A model generated the notes under the pieces. That model was not told the origin of the DNA. It worked only from the letters and a program-made list of their open reading frames with translations, and did not search any database. The translations under genes were made by a program, and so were the position numbers. From positions 260,110 to 324,109 of the forward strand of contig CAZMAT010000001.1 of NCBI GenBank assembly GCA_964564435.1: a DNA stretch of 64,000 nt. Direction: 5' to 3'. Shown piece by piece: positions 1 through 8,039 of the stretch. How positions within the stretch are numbered: the first letter of the stretch is position 1; each line of letters opens with the position of its first letter. The stretch is from Fermentibacter sp964564435 (GTDB lineage Bacteria; Fermentibacterota; Fermentibacteria; Fermentibacterales; Fermentibacteraceae).

Positions 1-24
1 AAGACACGGAGGTCTCTTTCGGCC

Positions 25-540
25 ATGGACCAGGTTTCGCTCAAGGAGCTACAGCAGGCGGTCGCCAGCGACCCGGGAGACATAGAATCCCGCCTACTGC
101 TCGCAAGGCGGTACATGGAGGACCACGCGCCCCGGAAGGCGATCGGGATGCTCGAGCAGGTGACGCGGCTCGATCCCGGACACGCCGAGGCATGGCTCCG
201 CACCGGGCTCTGCTGGGGAATGGCCATCCTGGAGAACCTTCCTCCCGTAGAACTCTGGGGGGAGGAGAAGGACGAGGAGCTGATGGTCGAGAACGCCCTC
301 CACGCCCTCGAGAAGGCCATCGAGTTCGACCCCGAGATGACCTCCGCCTTCAATGCCATGGCCAGGATCTTCGTGATCCGCGGTCAGGACGAGGAGGCCG
401 TGGAGCTCTTCTCCCAGTCGCTCCAGCTCGATCCCTCCCAGCTCGACGTCGTCGACGAGCTGAAGGAGATCACCGGCACCCCCGCATGGGAGCTCCTTGA
501 CAAGGAGACCGACATGGGCGACGAGGAGGACTCCTTCTAG
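25..540 (+). CDS. TPR-repeat protein
   Basis: A 171-residue protein made almost wholly of tetratricopeptide repeats. Two canonical units are visible around residues 17-55 (AIGMLEQVTRLDPGHAEAW) and 85-140 (ALEKAIEFDPEMTSAFNAMA, then a third repeat with AVELFSQSLQLDPSQ). There is no signal peptide or membrane segment, so it is probably a cytoplasmic scaffold for protein-protein contacts. The C-terminus is acidic (DMGDEEDSF). The ATG at 25 follows a GGAGGT about 11 bases upstream. It lies just upstream of a secreted protein on the same strand, with a weak hairpin between them. The partner is unknown. TPR identity is secure; the role is not. Confidence 0.8.
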   Translation: MDQVSLKELQQAVASDPGDIESRLLLARRYMEDHAPRKAIGMLEQVTRLDPGHAEAWLRTGLCWGMAILENLPPVELWGEEKDEELMVENALHALEKAIEFDPEMTSAFNAMARIFVIRGQDEEAVELFSQSLQLDPSQLDVVDELKEITGTPAWELLDKETDMGDEEDSF

Positions 541-551
541 CATCCCCGGCT

Positions 552-576
552 TGACCCGGAACCCCGCGGGTCTTAT
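552..576 (+). terminator. weak terminator-like hairpin
   Basis: A 6-bp stem (GACCCG at 553-558, CGGGTC at 567-572) with an 8-base loop is followed by a short T-rich stretch (TTAT). It sits between the TPR gene and the secreted propeller gene. It is short and has no real T tract, so termination is only possible. Confidence 0.3.
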
Positions 577-629
577 AGGAAAGCACAGGTTCGCTTTGTT
601 CGCTTTCGCTTCAACGCGGAGGTAGCGCA

Positions 630-2027
630 GTGACACCTGTATACGCCCTGCTCCTCCTCGCGCAGGTTCCATCCCCCGAACCAGCCTGGAGCTGGGACGT
701 CCTGGTCTGGGACATGTCGGGACCTTCGACCTGGCTGGGTGCCGGCCACGACTATGTCGAGGCGCTCACCACCCCCGACGGCGACCTTCTGGTCTGCGCG
801 ATCGCCGATTCCGAAACCGACTCCCTCAAGCTCTTCTCCTCGGTCAACGGGGGCTCTTCCTGGGATATGCGCAGGATACTCTCCAGCTCATGGACCCTCG
901 AGGACCCGGAGATGTACGTCTCGACCGCCTCCGCCGAGGACTACCTGCACATGTTCCTAGTCTCCAGCGGCGACGGGACAAGCGACTACATCATCGGCCT
1001 CAAGCTCGGCCTGCCCCACCTCAGGGTGCTCGGCATAACCGAGATTCCCTGGAACCAGGCGGGGATGGACTCCCTGAGGTCGGTCACCGCAGCATGGAAT
1101 CCTGTGACCGGCCAGCACAGGCTGTTCGCCGACGACGACTCGGGGAACGTCTACACGGCATCGAGCACGGACGGCCTGACCTGGAGCGACCCGTCCCTGC
1201 TCCTGACGAACGCTTCGAGGCCTGTCGCGGAGGCCGGCCCCGGAGGCCGGTTCCATGTCGCCTACCAGGAAACAGTGATCGGCGACATACACTGCGCCAC
1301 CCTGTCCGGCACGAGCCTCACCGACGCCGTACTCGGCTACGGAGCGCCGGAGGCCAGCCCCCGACCGGCCGCCGAATGGACCGGGGGACAGGCCGTCGCG
1401 GTGGCCTGGCACGACGCATCGGGCCAGGTGGTGCTGTCCATCTCCGATGACCACGGAACCACGTGGGGACCGCCCGTTCAGGCCGGCACCGGGGCATACC
1501 CCTATCTGGGGGTGGCTGCAGGCTCCTCCAGCGCGCTCATGGCCTTCGTCGACTCCGGCACCGGCCTGATAAGGGTCCTGTCGGCCCCCGACCTCCAGTC
1601 TCTGCCGGGTCAGGAGGGCGCCGTCCGTGGAGGAGTACCGCCGTGCCTGGAATGCCCCCCGGTCGTCTGCCAGGGCTATCTGCCCTCGGACCAGGTGCTC
1701 TTCTACCTGGGGCAGGGACATGAGGATATCTGGTTCGATTCATCTCTCTACACCGGGATCTCCGATTGGGAGACCGGCGGGATGTGTCTCGAAGCGGGCC
1801 CCAACCCCTCCTCCGGCTCGTTCAGCGCATCCTGGTCGACCTCCGGGGGCGGATCTCCGGCATTCCTCAGGGTCTACGCGGCGGACGGGAGGCTGGTGGA
1901 CACCGTCGTCGAGTCTGGCGATCCCGAGGGAGCGGCATTCTTCGGGGGCGACCTGCCCGCCGGGGTCTACATCCTGAGGCTTTCGTCCAGCGCCGGATCG
2001 CTGTCCAGGAGGATGGTCCGGCTCTAG
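630..2027 (+). CDS. secreted beta-propeller-like protein with C-terminal sorting-type domain
   Basis: A 465-residue exported protein. The N-terminus (TPVYALLLLAQVPSPEP) looks like a short signal peptide. The middle carries sialidase/BNR-like repeats with Asp-box-type turns (SVNGGSSWDM, SSTDGLTWSDP, SDDHGTTWGPP), typical of a beta-propeller. The last 80 residues form the FCB-type C-terminal domain: GPNPSSGSFSASW, then LRVYAADGRLVDTV, then GVYILRLSS and a basic end. In Bacteroidetes such tails direct secretion through the type IX system; whether that system exists here cannot be seen. The GTG start at 630 has a GGAGGT six bases upstream. Its stop overlaps the convergent panE stop. Confidence 0.7.
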   Translation: MTPVYALLLLAQVPSPEPAWSWDVLVWDMSGPSTWLGAGHDYVEALTTPDGDLLVCAIADSETDSLKLFSSVNGGSSWDMRRILSSSWTLEDPEMYVSTASAEDYLHMFLVSSGDGTSDYIIGLKLGLPHLRVLGITEIPWNQAGMDSLRSVTAAWNPVTGQHRLFADDDSGNVYTASSTDGLTWSDPSLLLTNASRPVAEAGPGGRFHVAYQETVIGDIHCATLSGTSLTDAVLGYGAPEASPRPAAEWTGGQAVAVAWHDASGQVVLSISDDHGTTWGPPVQAGTGAYPYLGVAAGSSSALMAFVDSGTGLIRVLSAPDLQSLPGQEGAVRGGVPPCLECPPVVCQGYLPSDQVLFYLGQGHEDIWFDSSLYTGISDWETGGMCLEAGPNPSSGSFSASWSTSGGGSPAFLRVYAADGRLVDTVVESGDPEGAAFFGGDLPAGVYILRLSSSAGSLSRRMVRL

Positions 2028-2914
2028 CGGGGCCGCGCCTGCCTCGCCCTGACCAGCGATGCGACGGCCGATGCCGCGGGGCAGGATCCGGGGAGGATCC
2101 TCTCCGCGAGGCCGGTCATGAATTCGATCTCGGTCCTCCTGCCCGCCTCCAGGTCCTGGAGCATGCTCGCCCGGTTGTGGGATGACTCGAGGAGGAACCC
2201 GAGCATCCCGCGGGCCTCCTCCAGCGCTTCCTTCCTCGAGGCGGCGGGCACGGCGGGGGTTATCTCCTCCAGTATCCCGTAGACGAGGGGGGCGAGCCCC
2301 GCAGGGTGGAGCTCGTCGTTCCGGAGCGAGGACAGCGCGGCAACCGGGTTGAGCGAACTGTTCACGAGCCATTTGGCCCACCTCGCGATCTCGAGCGCCC
2401 TGCGAGGCCGGGGAGCGGTAGCTATCCCGGAACCCGCGAGCAGGGACTGCATGAGCCCGCCCTCGAGGACGATGAGCCCGCCGGGGTGGATGATCACGGA
2501 TCCAGGCCCGGTGCGTTCGAAGCCGCCCAGGATCACCGCCTTCTCGACGGAGTCCCAGCCGGGGCCCCAGGCCTCCTCCAGCCCCATCCCGTTGCACAGG
2601 CACGCATGCGCCCCGTTTCCGGCGCGCCGCGACACGGCCGAGGCATCGCCGAGATCGGTGGCCTTCACTGCCATCACGACGGCGGAACAGCGCGGTGCCC
2701 GGCCGGCCGGGAAGTGCCTCACGATCCTCCGGCGCTCCGTCTCGCCCGAGGCTTCGACCTGCATCTCCGCGTCGGGGCTGCCGTCGGGCCCGACCAGGAC
2801 GACGTCCAGATCCGCGGAAAGGGCGGCGGCGAGGCCGATGCCGACCGCGCCGTCGCCCCATATCGCGACGGTCCCGCCTTCCCGGCCGGAGGCCGGGATA
2901 CGGCGCCCGGGCAC
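2024..2914 (-). CDS. panE: 2-dehydropantoate 2-reductase
   Basis: Ketopantoate reductase (PanE/ApbA family), which reduces 2-dehydropantoate with NADPH in pantothenate and coenzyme A synthesis. The Rossmann motif GDGAVGIGLAAAL is near the N-terminus. The family's catalytic Lys region appears as ARWAKWLVNSSLNPVAAL, and the C-terminal signature is NRASMLQDLEAGRRTEIEFM. The GTG at 2914 overlaps the TAG of the upstream ytxH-like gene (TAGTG) and gives 296 residues; an ATG at 2938 would add eight residues. Its stop codon shares a CTAG with the stop of the convergent gene at 630-2027. No other pantothenate gene is nearby. Confidence 0.85.
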   Translation of the reverse strand: MPGRRIPASGREGGTVAIWGDGAVGIGLAAALSADLDVVLVGPDGSPDAEMQVEASGETERRRIVRHFPAGRAPRCSAVVMAVKATDLGDASAVSRRAGNGAHACLCNGMGLEEAWGPGWDSVEKAVILGGFERTGPGSVIIHPGGLIVLEGGLMQSLLAGSGIATAPRPRRALEIARWAKWLVNSSLNPVAALSSLRNDELHPAGLAPLVYGILEEITPAVPAASRKEALEEARGMLGFLLESSHNRASMLQDLEAGRRTEIEFMTGLAERILPGSCPAASAVASLVRARQARPR

Positions 2915-3165
2915 TACTGGACCGCCTTCTCCTCGCACTTCTGGGCGAAGCTCTCCAGCTTCTCGCGGCCCTTGGATATCAGCTTGTCGGCCTCGACCTT
3001 GCCTGTCTCCACGAGCTGCTCGCCCTTGGAGTAGGCATCCTCGGCGGCCTGCCTGATCTTCGCCCTGGTCTCCGATCCCTTGGCGGGAGCGAACAGGAGC
3101 GCAGCGACGCCTCCTATGAATGCACCCGCGAGGAAGGCCCAGACCTCTCCACCGCGCTCTGACAT
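2914..3165 (-). CDS. YtxH-like small membrane protein
   Basis: An 83-residue protein with one N-terminal membrane segment (AFLAGAFIGGVAALLFAPAKG) and a charged amphipathic tail. The glycine-rich segment ending in LLFAPAKGSETR is the YtxH/DUF5132-like signature found in small stress-associated membrane proteins. The ATG at 3165 follows a strong AGGAGGAG. A longer frame to 3345 is open but its start lies inside secA, so I reject it. It sits downstream of secA in the same direction and is probably co-transcribed. Molecular function of the family is unknown. Confidence 0.75.
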   Translation of the reverse strand: MSERGGEVWAFLAGAFIGGVAALLFAPAKGSETRAKIRQAAEDAYSKGEQLVETGKVEADKLISKGREKLESFAQKCEEKAVQ

Positions 3166-3187
3166 GACAACTCCTCCTCTCGTGGCT

Positions 3188-6100
3188 TCACACCCCGGTT
3201 CCACAGCAGTGCTTGTACTTCTTCCCGCTGCCGCACGGGCAGGGGTCGTTCCGGCCCACCTTGGGGACCTCCCTGCGGACAGTCTGGACAGGCCCGGGCG
3301 CGCCCTGCGGCTCGGCCCCGCCCCTGGAGCCGGCCCCCGGCGCATCGGGCGAGGCGGAAGGCCTGGCGAGGCCCGGCTGATACGCCCTTCCCGCGGGCAG
3401 GCCCTCCCTCCTCAGGGGGACGGCCTGCTGCGGCCAGAGCGATAGCACCTGCTTCACGGCCAGCTTGTCGATCTCGTCCAGCAGGTTCTCGAAGAGGCCG
3501 AATGCCTCCTTCTTGAACTCCACCAGCGGATCCCTCTGCCCGTACGCCCTGAGACCTATGCCCTCCTTGAGATGGTCGATCTCGTAGAGGTGCTCCCTCC
3601 ACCTGACGTCTATCGACCGCAGGACGGACCACTTCTCGAGCTCCCTCATCAGCGGGGCGCCCAGGCGCTCCTCCTTCATGCGGAGGAAGTCCATGATCCG
3701 GGAGACGGCGATCCTCCTGGCCTCCACGGGATCGTCCGTGCGCTCAGGCAGCCCTTCCAGCCCGATGGATACCCCGGAGAGCTCCATGAGCGAGAGCCTG
3801 GCCCTGTCGAGGTTCCACTCCTCGGGCTCGGTTCCGTCCGGGATGTGCTCCTCGAGCACGAAGCCGGCAGTGGCCGAGACCATCTCCCGGACCTCCTCGG
3901 TCAGCCCCTCGCCGGTGAGGGCCTGGAGCCTCCTGGCGTATACCACCTCGCGCTGCTTGTTGGCCACGTCGTCGTATTCGAGCAGGTGCTTCCTGATGCC
4001 GAAGTTGTATTCCTCGACCCGCTTCTGGGCCTTCTCGATGGCCTTGGTCAGCATCGGGTGCTCAATGACCTCCCCCTCCTTGTCGCCGTTCTTCTTGAGG
4101 AAGTCGATCATGCGCTCGGATGCGAAGAGCCTGAAGAGGTCGTCTTCCAGAGAGAGGTAGAACCTGCTCGCGCCGGGATCGCCCTGCCTGCCGCTGCGGC
4201 CCCTGAGCTGCCTGTCGATCCGCCGGGCCTCGTGCCTCTCGGTGCCGATGACGAAGAGACCGCCCGGGACGCGCGTGCCGTCGGGGCCGGTGACCATCCT
4301 CACCGAATCGTCGATCTTGATGTCGGTTCCGCGCCCGGCCATGTTGGTCGCGATCGTCACCGCGCCGGGCTGGCCGGCCAGCGCTATGATCTCGGCCTCG
4401 GACTGGTGCTGCTTGGCGTTCAGGACGTTGTGCGGGATGCCCCTGGCCGTGAGCAGCCTGTGGAGCGTCTCGGAGACGTCGACCGAGACCGTGCCGACCA
4501 GGACCGGCTGCCTGGCCGAATGCAGGGCGGCCACCTCGTCGATCACCGCGGCGTACTTCTCGCGCTTGGTCTTGTAGACCCTGTCGTTGTGGTCGCGGCG
4601 CACGACGGGCACGTTGGTCGGGATGACCACCACGTCGAGGTCGTAGATCGACTCGAACTCGGAGGCCTCCGTCTCTGCGGTTCCCGTCATGCCCGACAGC
4701 TTGTCGTACATCCTGAAGTAGTTCTGGATGGTGATGGTGGCGAGGGTCTGGGTCTCGGACCTGACCTCGACGTTCTCCTTGGCCTCCAGTGCCTCGTGCA
4801 GGCCGTCGCTGAAACGCCTCCCGGGCATGAGCCTTCCGGTGAACTGGTCGACTATCACGACCCGCCCCTGGTCGACGACGTACTCGACGTCCTTCTCGTA
4901 CATCTGGAAGGCCCTCAGGAGCTGGTCGATGGCGTGGAGGGCCTCGGCCTTCCTGGTCTGCCCCTCGAGCGCCTCCTGTCTGCGCTTCAGCTTTTCGTCG
5001 TCGGGGATAGTCAGGGCGTCTATCTCGCCTATGATCTCGGATACGTCCCTGAGGAGGAAGAAGTCGGGATCCTCGGGAGAAAGGAGCTTCCTGCCCATCT
5101 CGGACAGGTTCACCGAGCGCTCCCTCTCGTCCATCGCGAAGTACAGGTCCTCGTCGAGCTTCCCGAACGCCTTGTCGCGCAGCTTCTCCGCCTCGTTCCT
5201 CTGGAGCTCCCTCAGCCTGTCGGGATCCTGCAGGGACTTCTGGAGCCTCCGGTGCTTCGGCGCCCCCCTCCGGGCCTTGAGGTAGAGTTCGGCCGCCTCG
5301 TGTTCCTCGCCCGCATCCCAGAGGCGGTCGGCCTCGGCGACTATGCCGCCGACCAGTTCGCTCTGCTTCGAGACCAGCCTTCCGACCGCTCCCCTGTAGT
5401 CCTTGTACTGAGTGGCCGTCCTGGCCACGGGACCGCTTATGATGAGGGGGGTGCGGGCCTCGTCCACGAGGACGCTGTCGACCTCGTCCACGATGCAGTA
5501 GCGGAAGCCCCTGTGGACGCGGTCCTCCAGCCTCACGGCCATGTTGTCGCGGAGGTAGTCGAAACCGAACTCGTTGTTCGTGCCGTAGGTGATGTCGCAG
5601 GAATAGGCCGCCCTGCGCTCCGGAGGGGTCATCCCCTGCTGGATGCAGCCTACGGTCAGGCCCAGGAATTCGTACACGGGCCCCATCCACTGGGAGTCCC
5701 TCAGGGCCAGATAGTCGTTCACCGTCACGAGGTGGGCGCCCCTGCCGACGGGCAGCCCTTCGATCGGCTCGAAGGTCCAGCGTGCGGGGGCGGAGCCCCA
5801 TTCACGCTCGGCCAGGGCCGTCCATCGCTCGTCGAGCGGGAGGGCGTTCAGGTACATGGGCATCACTGCGACGAGGGTCTTGCCCTCGCCGGTGGCCATC
5901 TCGGCTATCCTGCCCTCGTGGAGGACGATGCCGCCCATGAGCTGCACGTCGTAGGGCACCATGTTCCACCGGGTGTCGCGCCCCGTCACCTTCCAGGAGC
6001 GCCCGCAGAGTCTGCGGCAGGCCTCCCTGACGGTCGCGAAGGCCTCGCAGAGTATGTCGTCGAGGGTCTCCCCCTCCGCGAGCCTGCGTCTGAAGACGTC

Positions 6101-6241
6101 CGTGGAGCCCGCGAGCTCCGCGTCCGTCATGGCGGCGATCCGGTCGGAGAGCGCGTTCATCTCGTCGACCAGAGGGCGCATCCTCCGGACGTGCTTTCTC
6201 TGTCTGTCGCCGAAGAGGGTCTTCAGGAAGCCGGTGATCAA
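3188..6241 (-). CDS. secA: preprotein translocase ATPase SecA
   Basis: The motor that drives unfolded preproteins through SecYEG. Walker A is MATGEGKT at residues 115-122 and the DEVDS motif is near 252-256, followed by the nucleotide-binding, preprotein cross-linking and helical scaffold regions. The last 23 residues are a SEC-C zinc motif (CPCGSGKKYKHCC). At 1,017 residues it is longer than the 900-residue E. coli protein, with extra segments near residues 133-165 and 275-380, as in Bacteroidetes-type SecA. The start is TTG at 6241: GGAGGA lies at the proper distance inside the end of the upstream gene, and homology begins immediately. Antisense frames of up to 895 codons are shadows. Confidence 0.97.
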   Translation of the reverse strand: MITGFLKTLFGDRQRKHVRRMRPLVDEMNALSDRIAAMTDAELAGSTDVFRRRLAEGETLDDILCEAFATVREACRRLCGRSWKVTGRDTRWNMVPYDVQLMGGIVLHEGRIAEMATGEGKTLVAVMPMYLNALPLDERWTALAEREWGSAPARWTFEPIEGLPVGRGAHLVTVNDYLALRDSQWMGPVYEFLGLTVGCIQQGMTPPERRAAYSCDITYGTNNEFGFDYLRDNMAVRLEDRVHRGFRYCIVDEVDSVLVDEARTPLIISGPVARTATQYKDYRGAVGRLVSKQSELVGGIVAEADRLWDAGEEHEAAELYLKARRGAPKHRRLQKSLQDPDRLRELQRNEAEKLRDKAFGKLDEDLYFAMDERERSVNLSEMGRKLLSPEDPDFFLLRDVSEIIGEIDALTIPDDEKLKRRQEALEGQTRKAEALHAIDQLLRAFQMYEKDVEYVVDQGRVVIVDQFTGRLMPGRRFSDGLHEALEAKENVEVRSETQTLATITIQNYFRMYDKLSGMTGTAETEASEFESIYDLDVVVIPTNVPVVRRDHNDRVYKTKREKYAAVIDEVAALHSARQPVLVGTVSVDVSETLHRLLTARGIPHNVLNAKQHQSEAEIIALAGQPGAVTIATNMAGRGTDIKIDDSVRMVTGPDGTRVPGGLFVIGTERHEARRIDRQLRGRSGRQGDPGASRFYLSLEDDLFRLFASERMIDFLKKNGDKEGEVIEHPMLTKAIEKAQKRVEEYNFGIRKHLLEYDDVANKQREVVYARRLQALTGEGLTEEVREMVSATAGFVLEEHIPDGTEPEEWNLDRARLSLMELSGVSIGLEGLPERTDDPVEARRIAVSRIMDFLRMKEERLGAPLMRELEKWSVLRSIDVRWREHLYEIDHLKEGIGLRAYGQRDPLVEFKKEAFGLFENLLDEIDKLAVKQVLSLWPQQAVPLRREGLPAGRAYQPGLARPSASPDAPGAGSRGGAEPQGAPGPVQTVRREVPKVGRNDPCPCGSGKKYKHCCGTGV

Positions 6242-6242
6242 G

Positions 6243-6680
6243 TCAGTCCTCCGCTATGAAATGACAGGCAAGCGCGTACCCGGCGGCCGCGCCGGCCAGG
6301 TCGGCGAACAGGTCCCATGGGTCGACGCATCCGCCATCGCGGGCGTCCCATATCTCCTTGGCCACGCCGAGCCCCAGGGCGAACGCGGCACCAGCGGCCT
6401 CCGGGGAGCCTCCTCCGGCGTCGCAGTGCCCGGCAACCCCGGAGGCCGTGCATCCCGCATCGGCGGAGATGACGGCGTGCAGCACCCTGTCCTCCCTCGC
6501 GAGCGGGCAGCCCGTGGAGTGTATAATAACGCCCGCGAGCAGGACGAGGACGATGATGCCGGTATGCCCCGGCTCACGCGCCTTGCCTTCCGACCCTGCT
6601 CCGGGCCAGGGCGGCCGGGGGAGCACCAGGCCCAGGAGGGCGAGGAGCGCCGCAAGGACAGCCCAGAGCCTCCTACTCAT
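6243..6680 (-). CDS. YfiM/VanZ-like membrane protein
   Basis: A 145-residue membrane protein with hydrophobic segments near residues 5-22 and 40-55. The second half matches the YfiM/DUF2279 (VanZ-like) pattern: EDRVLHAVISA, then GLGVAKEIWDA, then a DPWDLFADLAGAAAGYAL motif. These families are small envelope proteins of unknown function. It has several Cys residues in the central loop (CTASGVAGHC). The ATG at 6680 overlaps the stop of the upstream TPR gene by 8 bases, and its own stop is directly before the secA start. Family placement is by motif only. Confidence 0.6.
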   Translation of the reverse strand: MSRRLWAVLAALLALLGLVLPRPPWPGAGSEGKAREPGHTGIIVLVLLAGVIIHSTGCPLAREDRVLHAVISADAGCTASGVAGHCDAGGGSPEAAGAAFALGLGVAKEIWDARDGGCVDPWDLFADLAGAAAGYALACHFIAED

Positions 6681-7578
6681 GCTCGTACAGCCTGGTCATC
6701 GAGAGCAGCGAATCCGACACCCTGACGAACTCCTCCGAGGGTCCCCCGAGCAGCAGCGCCTCCGAGAGCCGCTGGGAGGCCAGCTCGAGCCGCCCGTTCC
6801 TCATGTCCGACCGGGCGGCGGACACGAGCCCCCATCCCAGCGACCTGAGCGCATCCGGCGTCGTGAGCGCCTCCACGGACCTCCTGAGCGCCCAGAGGCG
6901 CCTCTCCTGATCTCCCTCCAGCGAGGCGACCGAGGCGCAGGCATCCCAGTATCCCGGCTCGAACCATCTCGCGCGCCTGAGCACGAGGAGGTTGGCCGCC
7001 GCCTCTTCCAGCAGCCCCGCCCCGCAGAGCTCCTCCACCAGCATTGACCTGTAGAATCCCTCGTCCGGAGCTAGTTCCACGCATCGCCTGAGGAGCTCGA
7101 GCGACCTGTCCCCCGGCCCTTCCGCGCCCTCCAGGACGGAGAGCCAGCAGCAGGCGTCGGCCGCGGTGGAGTCGTCGGGAGACAGGGAGCTGTCGCGCAG
7201 GTACCGGAGCGACTCCTCGTGGCCGCAGGCCGCGGCATGGTAGCGAGCGGCACCGCCGTTCCTGACCAGACCGGCCAGCTCGAGCACCTCCGGCTCCCTC
7301 CCGGAACGCCTAAGGGCCTTGAAGTACTCCGCGAGGAACAGCTCCTCGCCGGGCTCCATCCTCCATGCCGCGAAGGCATGGACGCAGGCGCTGTCGGGCA
7401 TCTCCATCAGGTTGTACGCCCTTGCGAGGCGCCATCGGGTCCAGGGGTCCCAGGGGTGCTCGGCGGTTTCGGCCCGGAGCGCGGGGATCGCCTCCGCCAC
7501 GCGTCCGAGGTGCATGAGCGAGTCGCCGGACGAGCCCAGGAGCGCGGCTGCCAGGACCGTTGCAGGGAAGGGGTTCAG
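6673..7578 (-). CDS. TPR-like repeat protein, start uncertain
   Basis: About 300 residues of alpha-helical repeats of TPR/SEL1 type, for example AEAIPALRAETAEHPWDPWTRWRLARAYNLM and SVEALTTPDALRSLGWGLVSAA further on. No catalytic motif is seen. The reading frame has no ATG, GTG or TTG in the first helical repeat; the only candidate near the upstream stop is a CTG at 7578 forming a CTGA overlap with that gene. The first in-frame ATG is at 7515 and would remove half of the first repeat. I annotate from the CTG, but the start is an inference. It lies in a string with the 7575-7952 gene and the YfiM-like gene. Confidence 0.6.
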   Translation of the reverse strand: MNPFPATVLAAALLGSSGDSLMHLGRVAEAIPALRAETAEHPWDPWTRWRLARAYNLMEMPDSACVHAFAAWRMEPGEELFLAEYFKALRRSGREPEVLELAGLVRNGGAARYHAAACGHEESLRYLRDSSLSPDDSTAADACCWLSVLEGAEGPGDRSLELLRRCVELAPDEGFYRSMLVEELCGAGLLEEAAANLLVLRRARWFEPGYWDACASVASLEGDQERRLWALRRSVEALTTPDALRSLGWGLVSAARSDMRNGRLELASQRLSEALLLGGPSEEFVRVSDSLLSMTRLYEHE

Positions 7579-7952
7579 TTGCCTTCCAGAGCGTCGCCCT
7601 CGAAGGCGCCGCTCATGTGGACCTGGAGGAGGAAGTTCTCGCTGGGCTTCCAGTCGAGCCCGACCCCTCCGAGATAGTATCCGGCATCGGGGCCGTGGAA
7701 GTCGAGCAGTCTGGAATAGCCGAGATCGACTTCGGCGGTGACGTTCGGGTGCAGCAGGAAGCCCATGGAACCGACATAGGTGCCGGTTCCGTAGGAATAC
7801 CCGCCCCCGCTGGTGAATGAGAAGCTCATCGAGCTCGAGAAGTCGGGCCTGAGCAGCGGCGAGCCGTTTCCGAAGAGGTCGAACCGGCCCGGATCGAGCC
7901 CCAGGGCCGAGCATGCCTGGAATGCGGCGAGTGTCAGGAGAAGCGCTCTCAT
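7575..7952 (-). CDS. small secreted beta-rich protein
   Basis: A 125-residue protein with a clear signal peptide (MRALLLTLAAFQACSALG). The rest is beta-rich and aromatic (SFSFTSGGGYSYGTGTYVGSM, then AEVDLGYSRLLDF, then YYLGGVGLDWKP), like the strands of a small outer-membrane barrel or a fragment of one, but it has too few strands for a complete canonical barrel. The ATG at 7952 follows AGGAGG. It may be an outer-membrane or periplasmic protein; no named family is recognised. Confidence 0.6.
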   Translation of the reverse strand: MRALLLTLAAFQACSALGLDPGRFDLFGNGSPLLRPDFSSSMSFSFTSGGGYSYGTGTYVGSMGFLLHPNVTAEVDLGYSRLLDFHGPDAGYYLGGVGLDWKPSENFLLQVHMSGAFEGDALEGN

Positions 7953-8039
7953 CAGGAAGACCTCCTCAGGCTGTCCGGAACGAACATAACGGCCCCCCGG
8001 CCCCTGCGCCATAGTCGCCGGGAGCTGCGGCCGGCCGGT

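Noticed and set aside
3572..6259. 895-codon plus-strand frame antisense to secA, and other long antisense frames (1740-2861, 8136-9839, 13274-15178, 30998-34699, 59326-61344, 61299-63164)
   Set aside because: They lie opposite well-supported genes, have no domain signature and are shadows produced by high-GC codon third positions.
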